A model generated the notes under the pieces. The model made no database searches, was not told the origin of the DNA, and was given only the letters and a program-made list of their open reading frames with translations. DNA of 32,193 nucleotides, taken from NCBI GenBank assembly GCA_026014875.1, contig JAOZHO010000046.1:1-32193 (forward strand), read 5' to 3'. Within the stretch, counting starts at the first letter, position 1; each line of letters starts with the position of its first letter. This document shows positions 15,564 through 24,086 of the stretch, in pieces. This DNA is from Candidatus Bathyarchaeota archaeon. Lineage in GTDB: Archaea > Thermoproteota > Bathyarchaeia > TCS64. The position numbers and the translations under genes are program-made.

Positions 15564-15852
15564 GACAGGTCAACTCCTCCAGCTTCTCGTTGATGGCATG
15601 ACCGTCATATGCCTCCAGGATCGAGTTAGCCGTCTTATGGACATAGGCGGCGATCCTAGACCACTTCTGGCGATCAGCCGTGGGCAGATACTTCGAAGTC
15701 GCCCGATCATGAGCCACATCGGCGAGCTCCGTCAACTGCACTATCGCCTGCTCCCGATACTGCTGGGGGTCAACGGGCGACTTCAGCCGAATCCGCCGTG
15801 TCCTGACCAGAAATTTCCTGAAAAACCGTGGGGAAATCGCGTAATCGCACAA
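15520..15852 (-). CDS. Small helical protein upstream of TerL (terminase small-subunit candidate)
   Basis: A 110-residue, mostly helical protein with a basic N-terminus (RFFRKFLVRTRRIRLK) and a C-terminal segment (INEKLEELTCRVEELMEEAE) likely to form a coiled coil. It overlaps the TerL start by 44 bases, the place where small terminase subunits are usually encoded, but I see no HTH that proves the assignment. The start is a TTG. A TATA-like ATTTATAG at about 15888-15900 on this strand gives a short leader. Confidence 0.6.
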   Translation of the reverse strand: MCDYAISPRFFRKFLVRTRRIRLKSPVDPQQYREQAIVQLTELADVAHDRATSKYLPTADRQKWSRIAAYVHKTANSILEAYDGHAINEKLEELTCRVEELMEEAEKPGE

Positions 15853-16052
15853 AATGGTCTCAACCTTCGAATAAATCGTCCTCGCGTCAGTCTATAAATT
15901 TTTTATAACATATATTATCGTAAAATCAGGCTCGACCTAAAATTCCTGATTAAATCTCATTGTTAATCATACACGAAGAATTGAATGCCGCTGTCGAAAT
16001 TTTAATCAGCGCATACCAACAATTTAGACCATTAGCTAGGAGGATTCAGCCA

Positions 16053-17213
16053 GTGGCAACACCATTCAATATTCCCGCAACGATTATCGTCGGCGGAGGA
16101 GCCAGCAACGAGGTCGGAGCACAGGCGAAGAGATTCGGGGTCAAGAACGTTCTCCTCGTAACCGATTCATACATGGAAAACAGCGGCCTCGCAGGTAAAG
16201 TAGCGGACTCGATGAAGAGGGCCGATGTTAACGTCACGGTCTTTTCGGGTGTCCAGCCCGACCCCACCGACCTGAACGTTCTCGAGGGCCTAGAAATGCT
16301 GAAGGAGAACCACTGCGGCATGGTGGTCGGCCTCGGGGGCGGAAGCCCCATGGACTGCGCCAAGGCGATCTCTGCGATGAGCGCCAACCAACCCCCCATC
16401 AGCCGGTACGCGGGTCTCCACAAGGTCCCCCGGAAGGGTGTCCCCATCATGACCATGCCCACCACGGCGGGAACCGGGGCGGAGGTGACCAAGGTCGTCG
16501 TCATCGGCGACACCCAGCGCAACGTCAAGATGATGATCCTCGACCTCAACCTGATGCCCGATGCGGCCCTCGTGGACTATGAACTCACCATGAGCTGCCC
16601 CCCCTCGCTGACGGCCAACGTCGGCGTGGACACCCTCGTTCACGCTGTAGAGGCCTATGTATCCGTGAAGGCCAACCCGATGACGGACCCCTATGCCCTC
16701 TCATCCATCAGACTCGTCTCGGAGAACCTCCTCAAGGCGTACAAAGAGCCTAACAGCGCCAAAGCCCGGAGAGGAATGACCCTCGCATCACTGCAGGCAG
16801 GCATCGCCTTCCCGAACAGCAGCGTCTGCCTAGTACACGGAATGAGCAGGCCCATAGGCGCCCTCTACCACGTGCCCCACGGCCTCTCAAACGCCGTCCT
16901 GTTCCCCACGGTGACGGAATTCTCCATCTCGGGAGCCCCCCAACGCTATGCCACCGTATCCCGCACCATGGGCTATGGCACCGACGCGGATTCCGACGAT
17001 GACGCCAACATGAAACTCGTCGCCGGCCTGAAGAAACTCAACCAAGACCTTCAGATCCCGCGTCTGGGCGACGTCTGCAACGTTGAACGGACAACCTTCG
17101 ATGAAAATGTGCAAAAGATGGCCCACGACAGCCTGGCCTCGGGAAGCCCCAACAACAATCCCGTCATACCCACGGCGGAACAAATAGTGGACCTCTATCA
17201 CATGGCCTGGTAG
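16053..17213 (+). CDS. Iron-containing alcohol dehydrogenase
   Basis: Group III (Fe-ADH) dehydrogenase, NAD(P)-dependent. The N-terminus MATPFNIPATIIVGGGAS is the usual start of the family, GGGSPMD (95-101) binds the cofactor, and MPTTAGTGAEVT follows. The metal ligands D193, H197 (GVDTLVHAVEAY), H262 (CLVHG) and H276 (VPHGLSNA) are all present. The GTG at 16053 has AGGAGG eight bases upstream and gives 386 residues, the family norm. The frame is open back to a TTG at 15960, but that extension matches nothing in the family. The physiological alcohol or aldehyde cannot be told. It is not the archaeal G1P dehydrogenase. Confidence 0.92.
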   Translation: MATPFNIPATIIVGGGASNEVGAQAKRFGVKNVLLVTDSYMENSGLAGKVADSMKRADVNVTVFSGVQPDPTDLNVLEGLEMLKENHCGMVVGLGGGSPMDCAKAISAMSANQPPISRYAGLHKVPRKGVPIMTMPTTAGTGAEVTKVVVIGDTQRNVKMMILDLNLMPDAALVDYELTMSCPPSLTANVGVDTLVHAVEAYVSVKANPMTDPYALSSIRLVSENLLKAYKEPNSAKARRGMTLASLQAGIAFPNSSVCLVHGMSRPIGALYHVPHGLSNAVLFPTVTEFSISGAPQRYATVSRTMGYGTDADSDDDANMKLVAGLKKLNQDLQIPRLGDVCNVERTTFDENVQKMAHDSLASGSPNNNPVIPTAEQIVDLYHMAW

Positions 17214-17253
17214 CAGCGCGCGATTGTCCCTCGATCTCTCGAATCAAAACCCG

Positions 17254-18441
17254 TCAGGCCTGATCGACTTCCTTAGAGAAAAAGACGAAGACCAGCAAGG
17301 ACCCCAAGAGCAGTGGGGCACATATCAGCAACAGGGTCTGCTGGGAAAGGATTGCGCTGCTGAACCCGGCCAGGAGGGCTCCCATCGCCGCTCCGATGTC
17401 GAACATCGTCATGAACAAGACCAGGGCGAGAGGTCTGTCCACGTCCAGGACGCTGTCGCTCACCAGGGCCATGGATGGCGCTATCCGCATCCCCCAGGAT
17501 AGCCCGAAGAGCGACATCACCACGATCAGGGGCCCAAAACTATCAACGGTCCCCAATAACACGTATACGGCCACGGCCAGGGCGAGGGCGAAAATGAAGG
17601 GCCTCCTGCGTCCTATCCTGTCGGAGAGCCTCCCCGCGGGGGCCCGTATCAGCACATTGGTGACCCCTCTGAAGGTGAAGAGGAGGGCGATCAGTGAGGG
17701 ACTGAAACCCAGGGTTACCCCGGCGTAGACCGGGTAGATGGTGGAGAAGACTCCCATGGAGAGCGAGTATGCGATCCTCGCCACCGATAGGGATGCAAAG
17801 TTCCTGACCTTGAGTATCCTCATGATGCTTCCTCCGCCCAAACCGCCGTCGGCTCCCCCTTCTCCCCGATTCTCCCTCATATCGCCGGGCTTGATCACCC
17901 TGAGAAAGACCACGAGGGACGCCACGGGGATCACGGTCGCGACCAGGAACAGCTGACGCAAATCCACCACGACTGTCAACACGCTGCTGATGAGGGGGCC
18001 CACGAACATCGCGGCCCCGATAGATGTGAAGTAGAGCCCCATGGTGCCTCCCCGGGTGCTAGGGCTTGACTGGTCGAGGACAAGCTCCACCGCCAGGGGG
18101 CTGAAGGCCGCCCAGGAAAACGCCCCCAAGGCGACCAGCGGAAAGAACCAGACGGGGTCTCGAACGAAGGCGAACAGAGCCGTGGACACGATCATGAGGG
18201 CGAGGGTGAAGAGCATCATCCGCCATCTCCCCACCCTCCGAGACACGGCGCTCGAGGGCAACCGAGTGAATATGGAAACGATGGCAGGGACCGCCATCAA
18301 CAACCCCAGCTGGACCGGATCCGCCCCCACCTCGACGAAATAGAGAGGACGCAAGTCCCTGGTCACAGCGGATCCCAGGATATACATGAAAGAGACAAAG
18401 ATGATGCTAAGCAAAGCCCTGGAGTGCCGCAATGATTTCAT
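17254..18441 (-). CDS. MFS transporter
   Basis: A 395-residue major facilitator with about 12 transmembrane helices. The second-half motif A reads GRLSDRIGRRRP and the first-half equivalent is SSAVSRRVGRWR. A hydrophilic Gly-rich linker (ENRGEGGADGGLGGGS, about 195-210) separates the two halves. It resembles multidrug or metabolite exporters, but the substrate is unknown. A TTTAAG box about 26 bases before the ATG and the lack of a ribosome binding site suggest a leaderless message. It converges with the alcohol dehydrogenase. Confidence 0.88.
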   Translation of the reverse strand: MKSLRHSRALLSIIFVSFMYILGSAVTRDLRPLYFVEVGADPVQLGLLMAVPAIVSIFTRLPSSAVSRRVGRWRMMLFTLALMIVSTALFAFVRDPVWFFPLVALGAFSWAAFSPLAVELVLDQSSPSTRGGTMGLYFTSIGAAMFVGPLISSVLTVVVDLRQLFLVATVIPVASLVVFLRVIKPGDMRENRGEGGADGGLGGGSIMRILKVRNFASLSVARIAYSLSMGVFSTIYPVYAGVTLGFSPSLIALLFTFRGVTNVLIRAPAGRLSDRIGRRRPFIFALALAVAVYVLLGTVDSFGPLIVVMSLFGLSWGMRIAPSMALVSDSVLDVDRPLALVLFMTMFDIGAAMGALLAGFSSAILSQQTLLLICAPLLLGSLLVFVFFSKEVDQA

Positions 18442-18538
18442 CCTGAGGGGACCAATCTATGGTCTCTTAAACCTATCGCGCGCGAGATCAAGAATGCCAA
18501 CTAAATCAATGCGTAAGCTCGACAAGCAATAGAGCGCA

Positions 18539-18931
18539 TCACGGACTTGTACCGAATTTCCCCTGGATTCGGTCGTAGAACATATTTACCAGCCTCTCAC
18601 ATCGCTCTTTTTCCTCGGGTTTCTCGTCTGGAGCCTCTAGATCCACGACATCGAGGTATGGCGTGCACATCAGAGTTGCAGCCAGATGGTCGTTTTCTCG
18701 ATGTACAACCAGCTCTATCACTATTCTGTTCTTGTGTATGTAACCGATGAAGAGGTTCATGATCGTGGTAGTGAGCTGGGAGGACCGTTTAGCGCTGGCC
18801 CCTATCACACTGAATCCGTCCCCCCATTCCTCCTGATGTACGTTGAAGAAGCCTATCTCGCCCAGGAGCTCGATGTAGAAGTCTCGCAACTCTTCGCAGT
18901 CGCCTTGAAGGCTAAGGTTCAGAGTGGTCAA
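18539..18931 (-). CDS. Conserved-looking hypothetical protein, 130 aa
   Basis: A soluble alpha/beta protein not recognised. It has an acidic linker (APDEKPEEKERCE) near the C-terminus and a predicted strand-rich core (FSVIGAS ... TTTIMNLFIGYIHKNRIVIELVVHREN). The start is a TTG. A symmetric AT-rich box (TTAAATATAG, 18954-18963) sits about 25 bases upstream, so the message is probably leaderless; the same box could also serve the divergent amidohydrolase gene. Confidence 0.6.
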   Translation of the reverse strand: MTTLNLSLQGDCEELRDFYIELLGEIGFFNVHQEEWGDGFSVIGASAKRSSQLTTTIMNLFIGYIHKNRIVIELVVHRENDHLAATLMCTPYLDVVDLEAPDEKPEEKERCERLVNMFYDRIQGKFGTSP

Positions 18932-18953
18932 GTTTTGTTTCGCCTGATGCTTG

Positions 18954-18963
18954 TTAAATATAG
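18954..18963. promoter_or_regulatory. Shared divergent TATA region
   Basis: TTAAATATAG reads as a TATA-like element on both strands. It lies 25-30 bases from the minus-strand TTG at 18931 and from the plus-strand ATG at 18991, so both genes may start transcription from it without leaders. Confidence 0.4.
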
Positions 18964-18990
18964 CATCCAGTACATAAAGTTGAGATTAAA

Positions 18991-19755
18991 ATGGTTGTGA
19001 TAGACGGCCACACTCATTTCGCAGGGCCCGGGAAGGGATTCCCCCCGAACACCGTGGAGGACCTCCTCGCGAACATGGATGGGAACGGCATCGACTCCAT
19101 CGTCACATGCGCCCCGTATTCCTCCATAGGGAAGGACCGGACATACGACGATGCTAATCGATTCCTCGTGGAATCCATGTCGAAGGCGCCTGAACGGATT
19201 ATCGGGTTCCTGCGCGTGAACCCCCATCTCCAGGAACACGCATTAAAGAGCATCGAGGAGGGGGTGAAGAAACAGGGCTTCAAGGGGATAAAGGTCCACC
19301 CGAGGAACGAGGCCTTCGCAATAAACAGCGAGGAACTGGCTTTCCCCATAGCCGAGCTGGCCTCCAAGCTCAAGGTCCCCATCCTGATCCACACGGGGGA
19401 GCCCGACACCTACGGCTTCGCCCAGCCCACCCTCGTCGGAGACCTCGCCGACTCTTTCCCCGACCTCACGCTGATCATCGGCCACATGGGGAAGCGCCTC
19501 TACGAGGACGCGATCTGCGTCGCGAGGTGGTTCGAGAACATCATACTGGAGACCTCCTTCAGGAGCCACCGAGACATCGCCCGAGCCGTGAAGCGCGTCG
19601 GCGCAGACAGGGTCGTGTACGGCTCGGATATGCCCTTCGGCGTCCCGGAGATAGAGATGATGAAAGTCCGTCTAGCGGACATCACCCCCGAAGAGAAGGA
19701 TTTGGTCTTGGGGGATAGCATGGCCAGGACCTTGGGCCTGGAGGTGGATCGATGA
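18991..19755 (+). CDS. Amidohydrolase family (TIM-barrel) metal-dependent hydrolase
   Basis: A 254-residue protein of the amidohydrolase-2 type. Metal- and substrate-site motifs are all present: DGHTHF (HxH, residues 5-10), IKVHPR, ILIHTGE, IIGHMGK and YGSDMPFG near the C-terminus. Members are hydrolases or decarboxylases of small carboxylated or cyclic compounds; the substrate is unknown. The stop codon overlaps the start of the next gene by 4 bases (ATGA), so the two proteins are probably made together. Confidence 0.85.
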   Translation: MVVIDGHTHFAGPGKGFPPNTVEDLLANMDGNGIDSIVTCAPYSSIGKDRTYDDANRFLVESMSKAPERIIGFLRVNPHLQEHALKSIEEGVKKQGFKGIKVHPRNEAFAINSEELAFPIAELASKLKVPILIHTGEPDTYGFAQPTLVGDLADSFPDLTLIIGHMGKRLYEDAICVARWFENIILETSFRSHRDIARAVKRVGADRVVYGSDMPFGVPEIEMMKVRLADITPEEKDLVLGDSMARTLGLEVDR

Positions 19756-20459
19756 CCGTCATCGATGGCCATGTCTTCCTCGGGAAGACGATATACATGG
19801 AGCAGACCGGCGAGACGCTGATCGCCAACATGGACAGGCTCGGCGTGGATATCTCGGTCGTGGTGGCCCCGCCTCCCGGACCCTTCTACGGCGAAGCCAA
19901 CGCATACATCTTGGAAGAGGTCGAGAAGCACCCTGGCAGGCTGGCCGCCCTCTTCAGGGCGAACCCCCAGCTTGAGGGCGAGGACGAAAGGTTCAGGGAT
20001 GCTCTGGGTAGGGGCTTCTCCGGGTTGCAGCTGGACCCCACGAACGACGGATACGGCGTCGGCGGCGACAGGATGGAGCCTGTTGTCAATGTGGCGGAGG
20101 AGGAGGGGGTTCCTGTGTACATCCACTCGGGGGACTCCATCTTCTGCCCCCCGGAAGCGGTGGCGGACTATGCCAGCAGATTCCAAGGGGTCAACTTCGT
20201 TACCCCTCAAAGCCGGAGAGCCTACAGAGTCCTCAAAGACTGCAGCAACCTCTATCTTTCGACCCGGCCCTTCCCCACTTTGGCCTTCCAACGCGGATAC
20301 GCAGATGAACTGGACACGGACAAGCTGATCTTCACATCCGACGCCCCACTCGGGCACCTTGACCTGGAGATGAAAAGTGTGGAACTATCCAAACTCGAAG
20401 ATGAAAAACGAGAGAGGATCCTATGTGGAAATCTGCGGAGGATCCTGCAGTTCACCTAG
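19752..20459 (+). CDS. Amidohydrolase-fold paralogue with degenerate metal site
   Basis: A 235-residue paralogue of the preceding protein with the same order of segments. DGHTHF has become DGHVFLG (second His lost), KVHPRNE has become QLDPTND, and IGHMGKR has become VTPQSRR (His lost). The IHSGD His and the TSDAPLG Asp remain. Loss of two metal ligands points to a non-catalytic or altered partner. Start coupling (ATGA) with its intact paralogue suggests a heteromer. Confidence 0.75.
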   Translation: MTVIDGHVFLGKTIYMEQTGETLIANMDRLGVDISVVVAPPPGPFYGEANAYILEEVEKHPGRLAALFRANPQLEGEDERFRDALGRGFSGLQLDPTNDGYGVGGDRMEPVVNVAEEEGVPVYIHSGDSIFCPPEAVADYASRFQGVNFVTPQSRRAYRVLKDCSNLYLSTRPFPTLAFQRGYADELDTDKLIFTSDAPLGHLDLEMKSVELSKLEDEKRERILCGNLRRILQFT

Positions 20460-20511
20460 TCCGAGAGGTTGATCGGATCCCGTAATCATTTAAATTCAGA
20501 AAAGGATATCA

Positions 20512-20520
20512 TATTTATAA
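20512..20520 (+). promoter_or_regulatory. TATA box of the oligopeptide ATPase operon
   Basis: TATTTATAA lies about 44-52 bases before the ATG at 20564, separating the two-ATPase operon from the amidohydrolase pair. Confidence 0.45.
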
Positions 20521-20563
20521 CTTTAAAAAGAGAAGTGATTTGAGACTAGACTGAGGCCCTAAG

Positions 20564-21529
20564 ATGACCATCCTCGAAGTTCAGGACCTGAAGACTTACT
20601 ACTCGACCCTTAAGGGCGACGTCAAGGCGGTTGATGACGTCAGACTCCGGATGGAGAAAGGGGAGGCCCTGGGCTTGGTGGGCGAGTCGGGGTGCGGGAA
20701 GACGACCCTGGCGCTGGCCATCATGCGCCTCCTTCCTTGGAACGGCAGGATCGCCGGGGGCAAAATATTGCTAGACGGCGTCGACATAGTTGGCCTCGAC
20801 GATAAGATATTCGACAAGGAATACAGGTGGAAGAAGATGTCCTATGTCTTCCAAGGGGCCATGAACGCCCTAAACCCCGTGTTCAAGGTGGGGGCCCAGA
20901 TCGCAGAGGCCATCACGATCCATGAGGACGTCGAGAAGCCTGAGGCCATGGAGAGAGCCCGGGAGCTCTTCAGGCTGGTGGGGATAGACCCTGAACGTAC
21001 GACCAGCTTCCCCCACGAGCTCAGCGGCGGCATGAAGCAGAGAGCCATGATAGCCATGGCCCTCGCATGCAACCCCGACTTCATAATAGCCGACGAGCCC
21101 ACAACCGCCCTCGACGTCATCGTCCAAGCCCAGACACTCGAGGTGATGAGAGAGCTCCAGCAGAAGCTCGGCCTCACGACGATGATCATCACCCACGACC
21201 TCTCGGTGGTCGCCCAGACCTGCTCGACGTGCGCCATCATGTACGCCGGGAACCTCGTCGAATACGCCGACATAAACACCATCTTCTCGGAACCCGCCCA
21301 CCCCTACACCAAGGCCCTGATAGGCGCTTTCCCCAGCATCAAGGAGGACAGGAGGGAGCTGGTCTCCATACCCGGTGTGCCTCCGAATCTACTGCATCCC
21401 CCGACTGGCTGCAGGTTCAACCCGAGATGCCCAAATCGCATGGACATATGCACTAAAGAGAAGCCCGATTATCTCGAGATAGAAAACGGGCACAACGCCG
21501 CCTGCCACCTGCTCACAGGGAAGGGATGA
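20564..21529 (+). CDS. oppD: Oligopeptide/dipeptide ABC transporter ATPase, OppD/DppD type
   Basis: A 321-residue ATPase energising peptide import. Walker A GESGCGKTT (40-48), Q-loop at Q97, signature LSGGMKQR (153-160), Walker B IIADEP (174-179) and switch H211. The C-terminal extension has Cys at 283, 289, 296 and 314 (CRFNPRCPNRMDIC ... C), the conserved oligopeptide-transporter tail, which in some homologues has been reported to bind an Fe-S cluster. It forms an operon with oppF 4 bases downstream. The binding protein and permeases of the likely same system lie about 2-6 kb further on. Confidence 0.93.
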   Translation: MTILEVQDLKTYYSTLKGDVKAVDDVRLRMEKGEALGLVGESGCGKTTLALAIMRLLPWNGRIAGGKILLDGVDIVGLDDKIFDKEYRWKKMSYVFQGAMNALNPVFKVGAQIAEAITIHEDVEKPEAMERARELFRLVGIDPERTTSFPHELSGGMKQRAMIAMALACNPDFIIADEPTTALDVIVQAQTLEVMRELQQKLGLTTMIITHDLSVVAQTCSTCAIMYAGNLVEYADINTIFSEPAHPYTKALIGAFPSIKEDRRELVSIPGVPPNLLHPPTGCRFNPRCPNRMDICTKEKPDYLEIENGHNAACHLLTGKG

Positions 21530-21533
21530 GCGA

Positions 21534-22526
21534 ATGAATGGAAAGATCGAACTCAAAGTCGAAAACCTGAAGAAATGGTTCCCGGTGAGGAAGGGCCTGG
21601 TCTCAACTCTCCTCTCTAGAAAGACCGACTACGTCAGAGCCGTCGATGGCATATCATTCGAGGTGAGAAAGGGAGAGGTCTTCGGCCTAGCAGGGGAAAG
21701 CGGATGCGGCAAGACGACGGCCGGAAAAACGGTCTTGAGGCTGCTCGAACCCACCGGGGGAAAGATTTACTTCGAGGGGCGGGACATCACCGCCCTCAAC
21801 AAGGTCGAGATGAAGGAGTTGAGGCGGAGGATGCAGATCGTCTATCAGGACCCCTACCAGTCTCTGAACCCGAGGATGACTGTGTTCGACATCATATCGG
21901 AGCCCATCCAGGTGCACAAGATGGCCGACTCCCTCGCAGAGACGGAGGATATCGTCCACAAATCCCTCGAGGAGGTGGAGCTGTTCCCCGCAGAAGACTT
22001 CGTCTTCAGGTTCCCCCACGAGCTCAGCGGCGGCCAGAGGCAGAGAGTCGCCGTGGCCCGGACCCTGGTCCTCCAGCCCAGCTTCGTGGTGGCTGACGAG
22101 CCCATATCGATGCTAGATGTCTCGATCCGGGCCGGCATCCTCAAGGTCATGCTCAAGTCGAGGCAGGCCCAGGATGTCACGTATATATTCATCACTCACG
22201 ACCTCGCTTACGCCCGCCACATCTGCCACAGGGGGGCGATCATGTACTTGGGTAAGATCGTTGAGATGACCTCCATGGACCACCTGGTCAAGCACCCGCT
22301 CCACCCATACACCGTAGCCCTGATGAAGGCGGTGCCCGTCCCGGACCCGGAATACGAGAAGGCCCGAGCGGTGATAGGAGGCGAGGTCCCCACGCCGATC
22401 AACCCGCCGCCGGGATGCAGGTTCCACCCCCGATGCTCCAAGGCTTCAGACATATGCCGTAAGGAGGAGCCCGAACTAATAGAGGTGGAAAACGAGCATT
22501 TCGTCGCCTGCCACCATGCACACTAA
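21534..22526 (+). CDS. oppF: Oligopeptide/dipeptide ABC transporter ATPase, OppF/DppF type
   Basis: A 330-residue partner ATPase. Walker A GESGCGKTT (54-62), YQDPYQSLNP Q-loop, signature LSGGQRQR (164-171), Walker B VVADEP (185-190) and H222. The D-loop reads ISMLDVS instead of the usual SALDVS. The C-terminal tail repeats the four-Cys pattern (CRFHPRCSKASDIC ... C). The ATG is 4 bases after the oppD stop. Confidence 0.93.
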   Translation: MNGKIELKVENLKKWFPVRKGLVSTLLSRKTDYVRAVDGISFEVRKGEVFGLAGESGCGKTTAGKTVLRLLEPTGGKIYFEGRDITALNKVEMKELRRRMQIVYQDPYQSLNPRMTVFDIISEPIQVHKMADSLAETEDIVHKSLEEVELFPAEDFVFRFPHELSGGQRQRVAVARTLVLQPSFVVADEPISMLDVSIRAGILKVMLKSRQAQDVTYIFITHDLAYARHICHRGAIMYLGKIVEMTSMDHLVKHPLHPYTVALMKAVPVPDPEYEKARAVIGGEVPTPINPPPGCRFHPRCSKASDICRKEEPELIEVENEHFVACHHAH

Positions 22527-22601
22527 TCCTTCATGAAAAGCCTGCCCGAGAGGCGTATCCTAAGAAATCCTCTGCATTATTTTCGAAGGTCCAGCTTCGT
22601 T

Positions 22602-23900
22602 CTAGTCAACGTGGGGGGACCCGGTGCTGACAGACGTGAACCTGAGGAGGGTGTCACCGAATAGGGTCTCAACGTAACCTGATCCCGTGATCTGCCACTC
22701 CCATTTCCCCTCCTCTAACGCCTGATCTATGGTGAACATCCGGTCAACAGGGAGTAGCAGAAAGTGGTCAAACGATGCCTCGGATTTGGGCTGTACAGCC
22801 GGGATCTGCCCCAGGACCTGATGGTCCATGTACTTCTGATTCAGGTGAACGTCGAACTCGATCTTCCGGAGCTTAAGGGTGTTCCGATTAGGGTTCACGA
22901 TCTTCACGCTCAGGTTCAGTGCGGGCTCTCCCTGACTCAGATCGAATCCGGTCACATCGATCTCGATGCCCGTCTTCATCACGAGGCTGTATGTGGTGGT
23001 GTACTGGTTGATCATGTAACCCGTGAGAATCACCGAGATCAATGCGGCTGAGAACAAAGCTGCATAGCCCAGTCTCTGGTTTCGACGCCGGGCCTCGTCA
23101 TTGGCGGCCAAATCCGGTGACCTCATCCTAGTAGAGATGAACAACTTGGATTTAACTCCCGTTCCCCTTAAACGGGAGACGATCACCAGCAACCATCTCG
23201 CAGCGAAAAAAGACCAGACGAATATCAACACGAGAGCGGTCACAGCTATGGTTGGAGGCATCGGCATACCATACTTGACGATGGTTATCGAGACGAAGAA
23301 CATGTGGAGTATCGCCCAGAAATAGGAAACCATCTCCGAGGCGTTCACCAGCCCTAGGACCCTCGCGAATATATCCCTCAAGATCAGCGACAGGGAGTAC
23401 GTGAATGAGACCAACAGGACTACCCCGAGTGTCCCAATCCATAACCGGGGGACTGGCATCGCGCCGATTAGATCGAGGACATCCCCGAAGGGATAGAAAG
23501 CCCCCATGACGAGATACACCACCGAACTCAGATAGCTCCAGAAACTCAGCCAGAAAAGAGCGATCGCTAAGAAGGGTCGGATACCCTTTCTCGTTCTGAG
23601 GATGATCTGCCCTGTCAGGGACGTAACCACGTCGAATATGATCCCTGCGACGGATATGAGGGCGATCTGGATGTCCGTGGGGTTCTGCAGCTCCCATCTC
23701 GTGTGGGAGAGGGTGAAGGGCCACTCCACGCTGATGCTCATCCCCGTGACCCTGCCCCCGAGAATCAACACGAAGGAGGCGTGCCCCATCTCGTGGATGA
23801 ACTCGCTTAAGACCTTCATCGTGAACCCGAGGAAGAGAAACATCAATAGGAATCTTACGTACTCCCTCCGCCGAGCCATGGACGTATTCGTGACGGGCAT
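22602..23900 (-). CDS. M50-like membrane metalloprotease with C-terminal extracytoplasmic domain
   Basis: A 432-residue protein. The zinc motif HEMGH (residues 36-40) sits in the first transmembrane region, as in M50/site-2-type proteases. About six to seven further hydrophobic segments follow to residue ~235, then a basic loop (STRMRSPDLAANDEARRRNQRL), another TM near 272-292, and a C-terminal beta-rich domain of about 135 residues (ITVDVTGF-like strands, VKIVNPNRN). The second metal-ligand motif (LDG-type) is not obvious; FGDVLDLIGA may stand in for it. The start is the ATG at 23900 or 23879; neither has a well-placed ribosome binding site. A TATA box with an adjoining palindrome controls it. 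Confidence 0.72.
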   Translation of the reverse strand: MPVTNTSMARRREYVRFLLMFLFLGFTMKVLSEFIHEMGHASFVLILGGRVTGMSISVEWPFTLSHTRWELQNPTDIQIALISVAGIIFDVVTSLTGQIILRTRKGIRPFLAIALFWLSFWSYLSSVVYLVMGAFYPFGDVLDLIGAMPVPRLWIGTLGVVLLVSFTYSLSLILRDIFARVLGLVNASEMVSYFWAILHMFFVSITIVKYGMPMPPTIAVTALVLIFVWSFFAARWLLVIVSRLRGTGVKSKLFISTRMRSPDLAANDEARRRNQRLGYAALFSAALISVILTGYMINQYTTTYSLVMKTGIEIDVTGFDLSQGEPALNLSVKIVNPNRNTLKLRKIEFDVHLNQKYMDHQVLGQIPAVQPKSEASFDHFLLLPVDRMFTIDQALEEGKWEWQITGSGYVETLFGDTLLRFTSVSTGSPHVD

Positions 23901-23952
23901 TCCCCCTGATCAGATTCTCATTAAAGAGGCCTATGCGACATTATGTAAGACG

Positions 23953-23975
23953 ACCTCAGCTGAGGTATATATACC
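23953..23975 (-). promoter_or_regulatory. TATA box and palindromic operator of the M50-like gene
   Basis: TATATATA (23966-23974, minus strand) is immediately followed downstream by the perfect 14-bp palindrome ACCTCAGCTGAGGT (23953-23966). A palindrome between the TATA box and the transcript start is a classic archaeal repressor position. Confidence 0.55.
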
Positions 23976-24086
23976 GGATTTTAATTCCATCCCAAATAAA
24001 TCTTTGAAACGACTGTAGAATCTCGGCCTTTTCGAATCAGCGGTATGGTTTCGTTATGTTTTTTATTCATCCAGGGGCTTGTATAG

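Noticed and set aside
8905-15852. True integron
   Set aside because: No integrase gene is visible and the repeated segment is a terminase gene end, not an attC-like site of known type; only the layout is similar.
16053-17213. Glycerol-1-phosphate dehydrogenase
   Set aside because: Fe-ADH ligands and the TTAGTGAE motif match the iron alcohol dehydrogenases, not EgsA.
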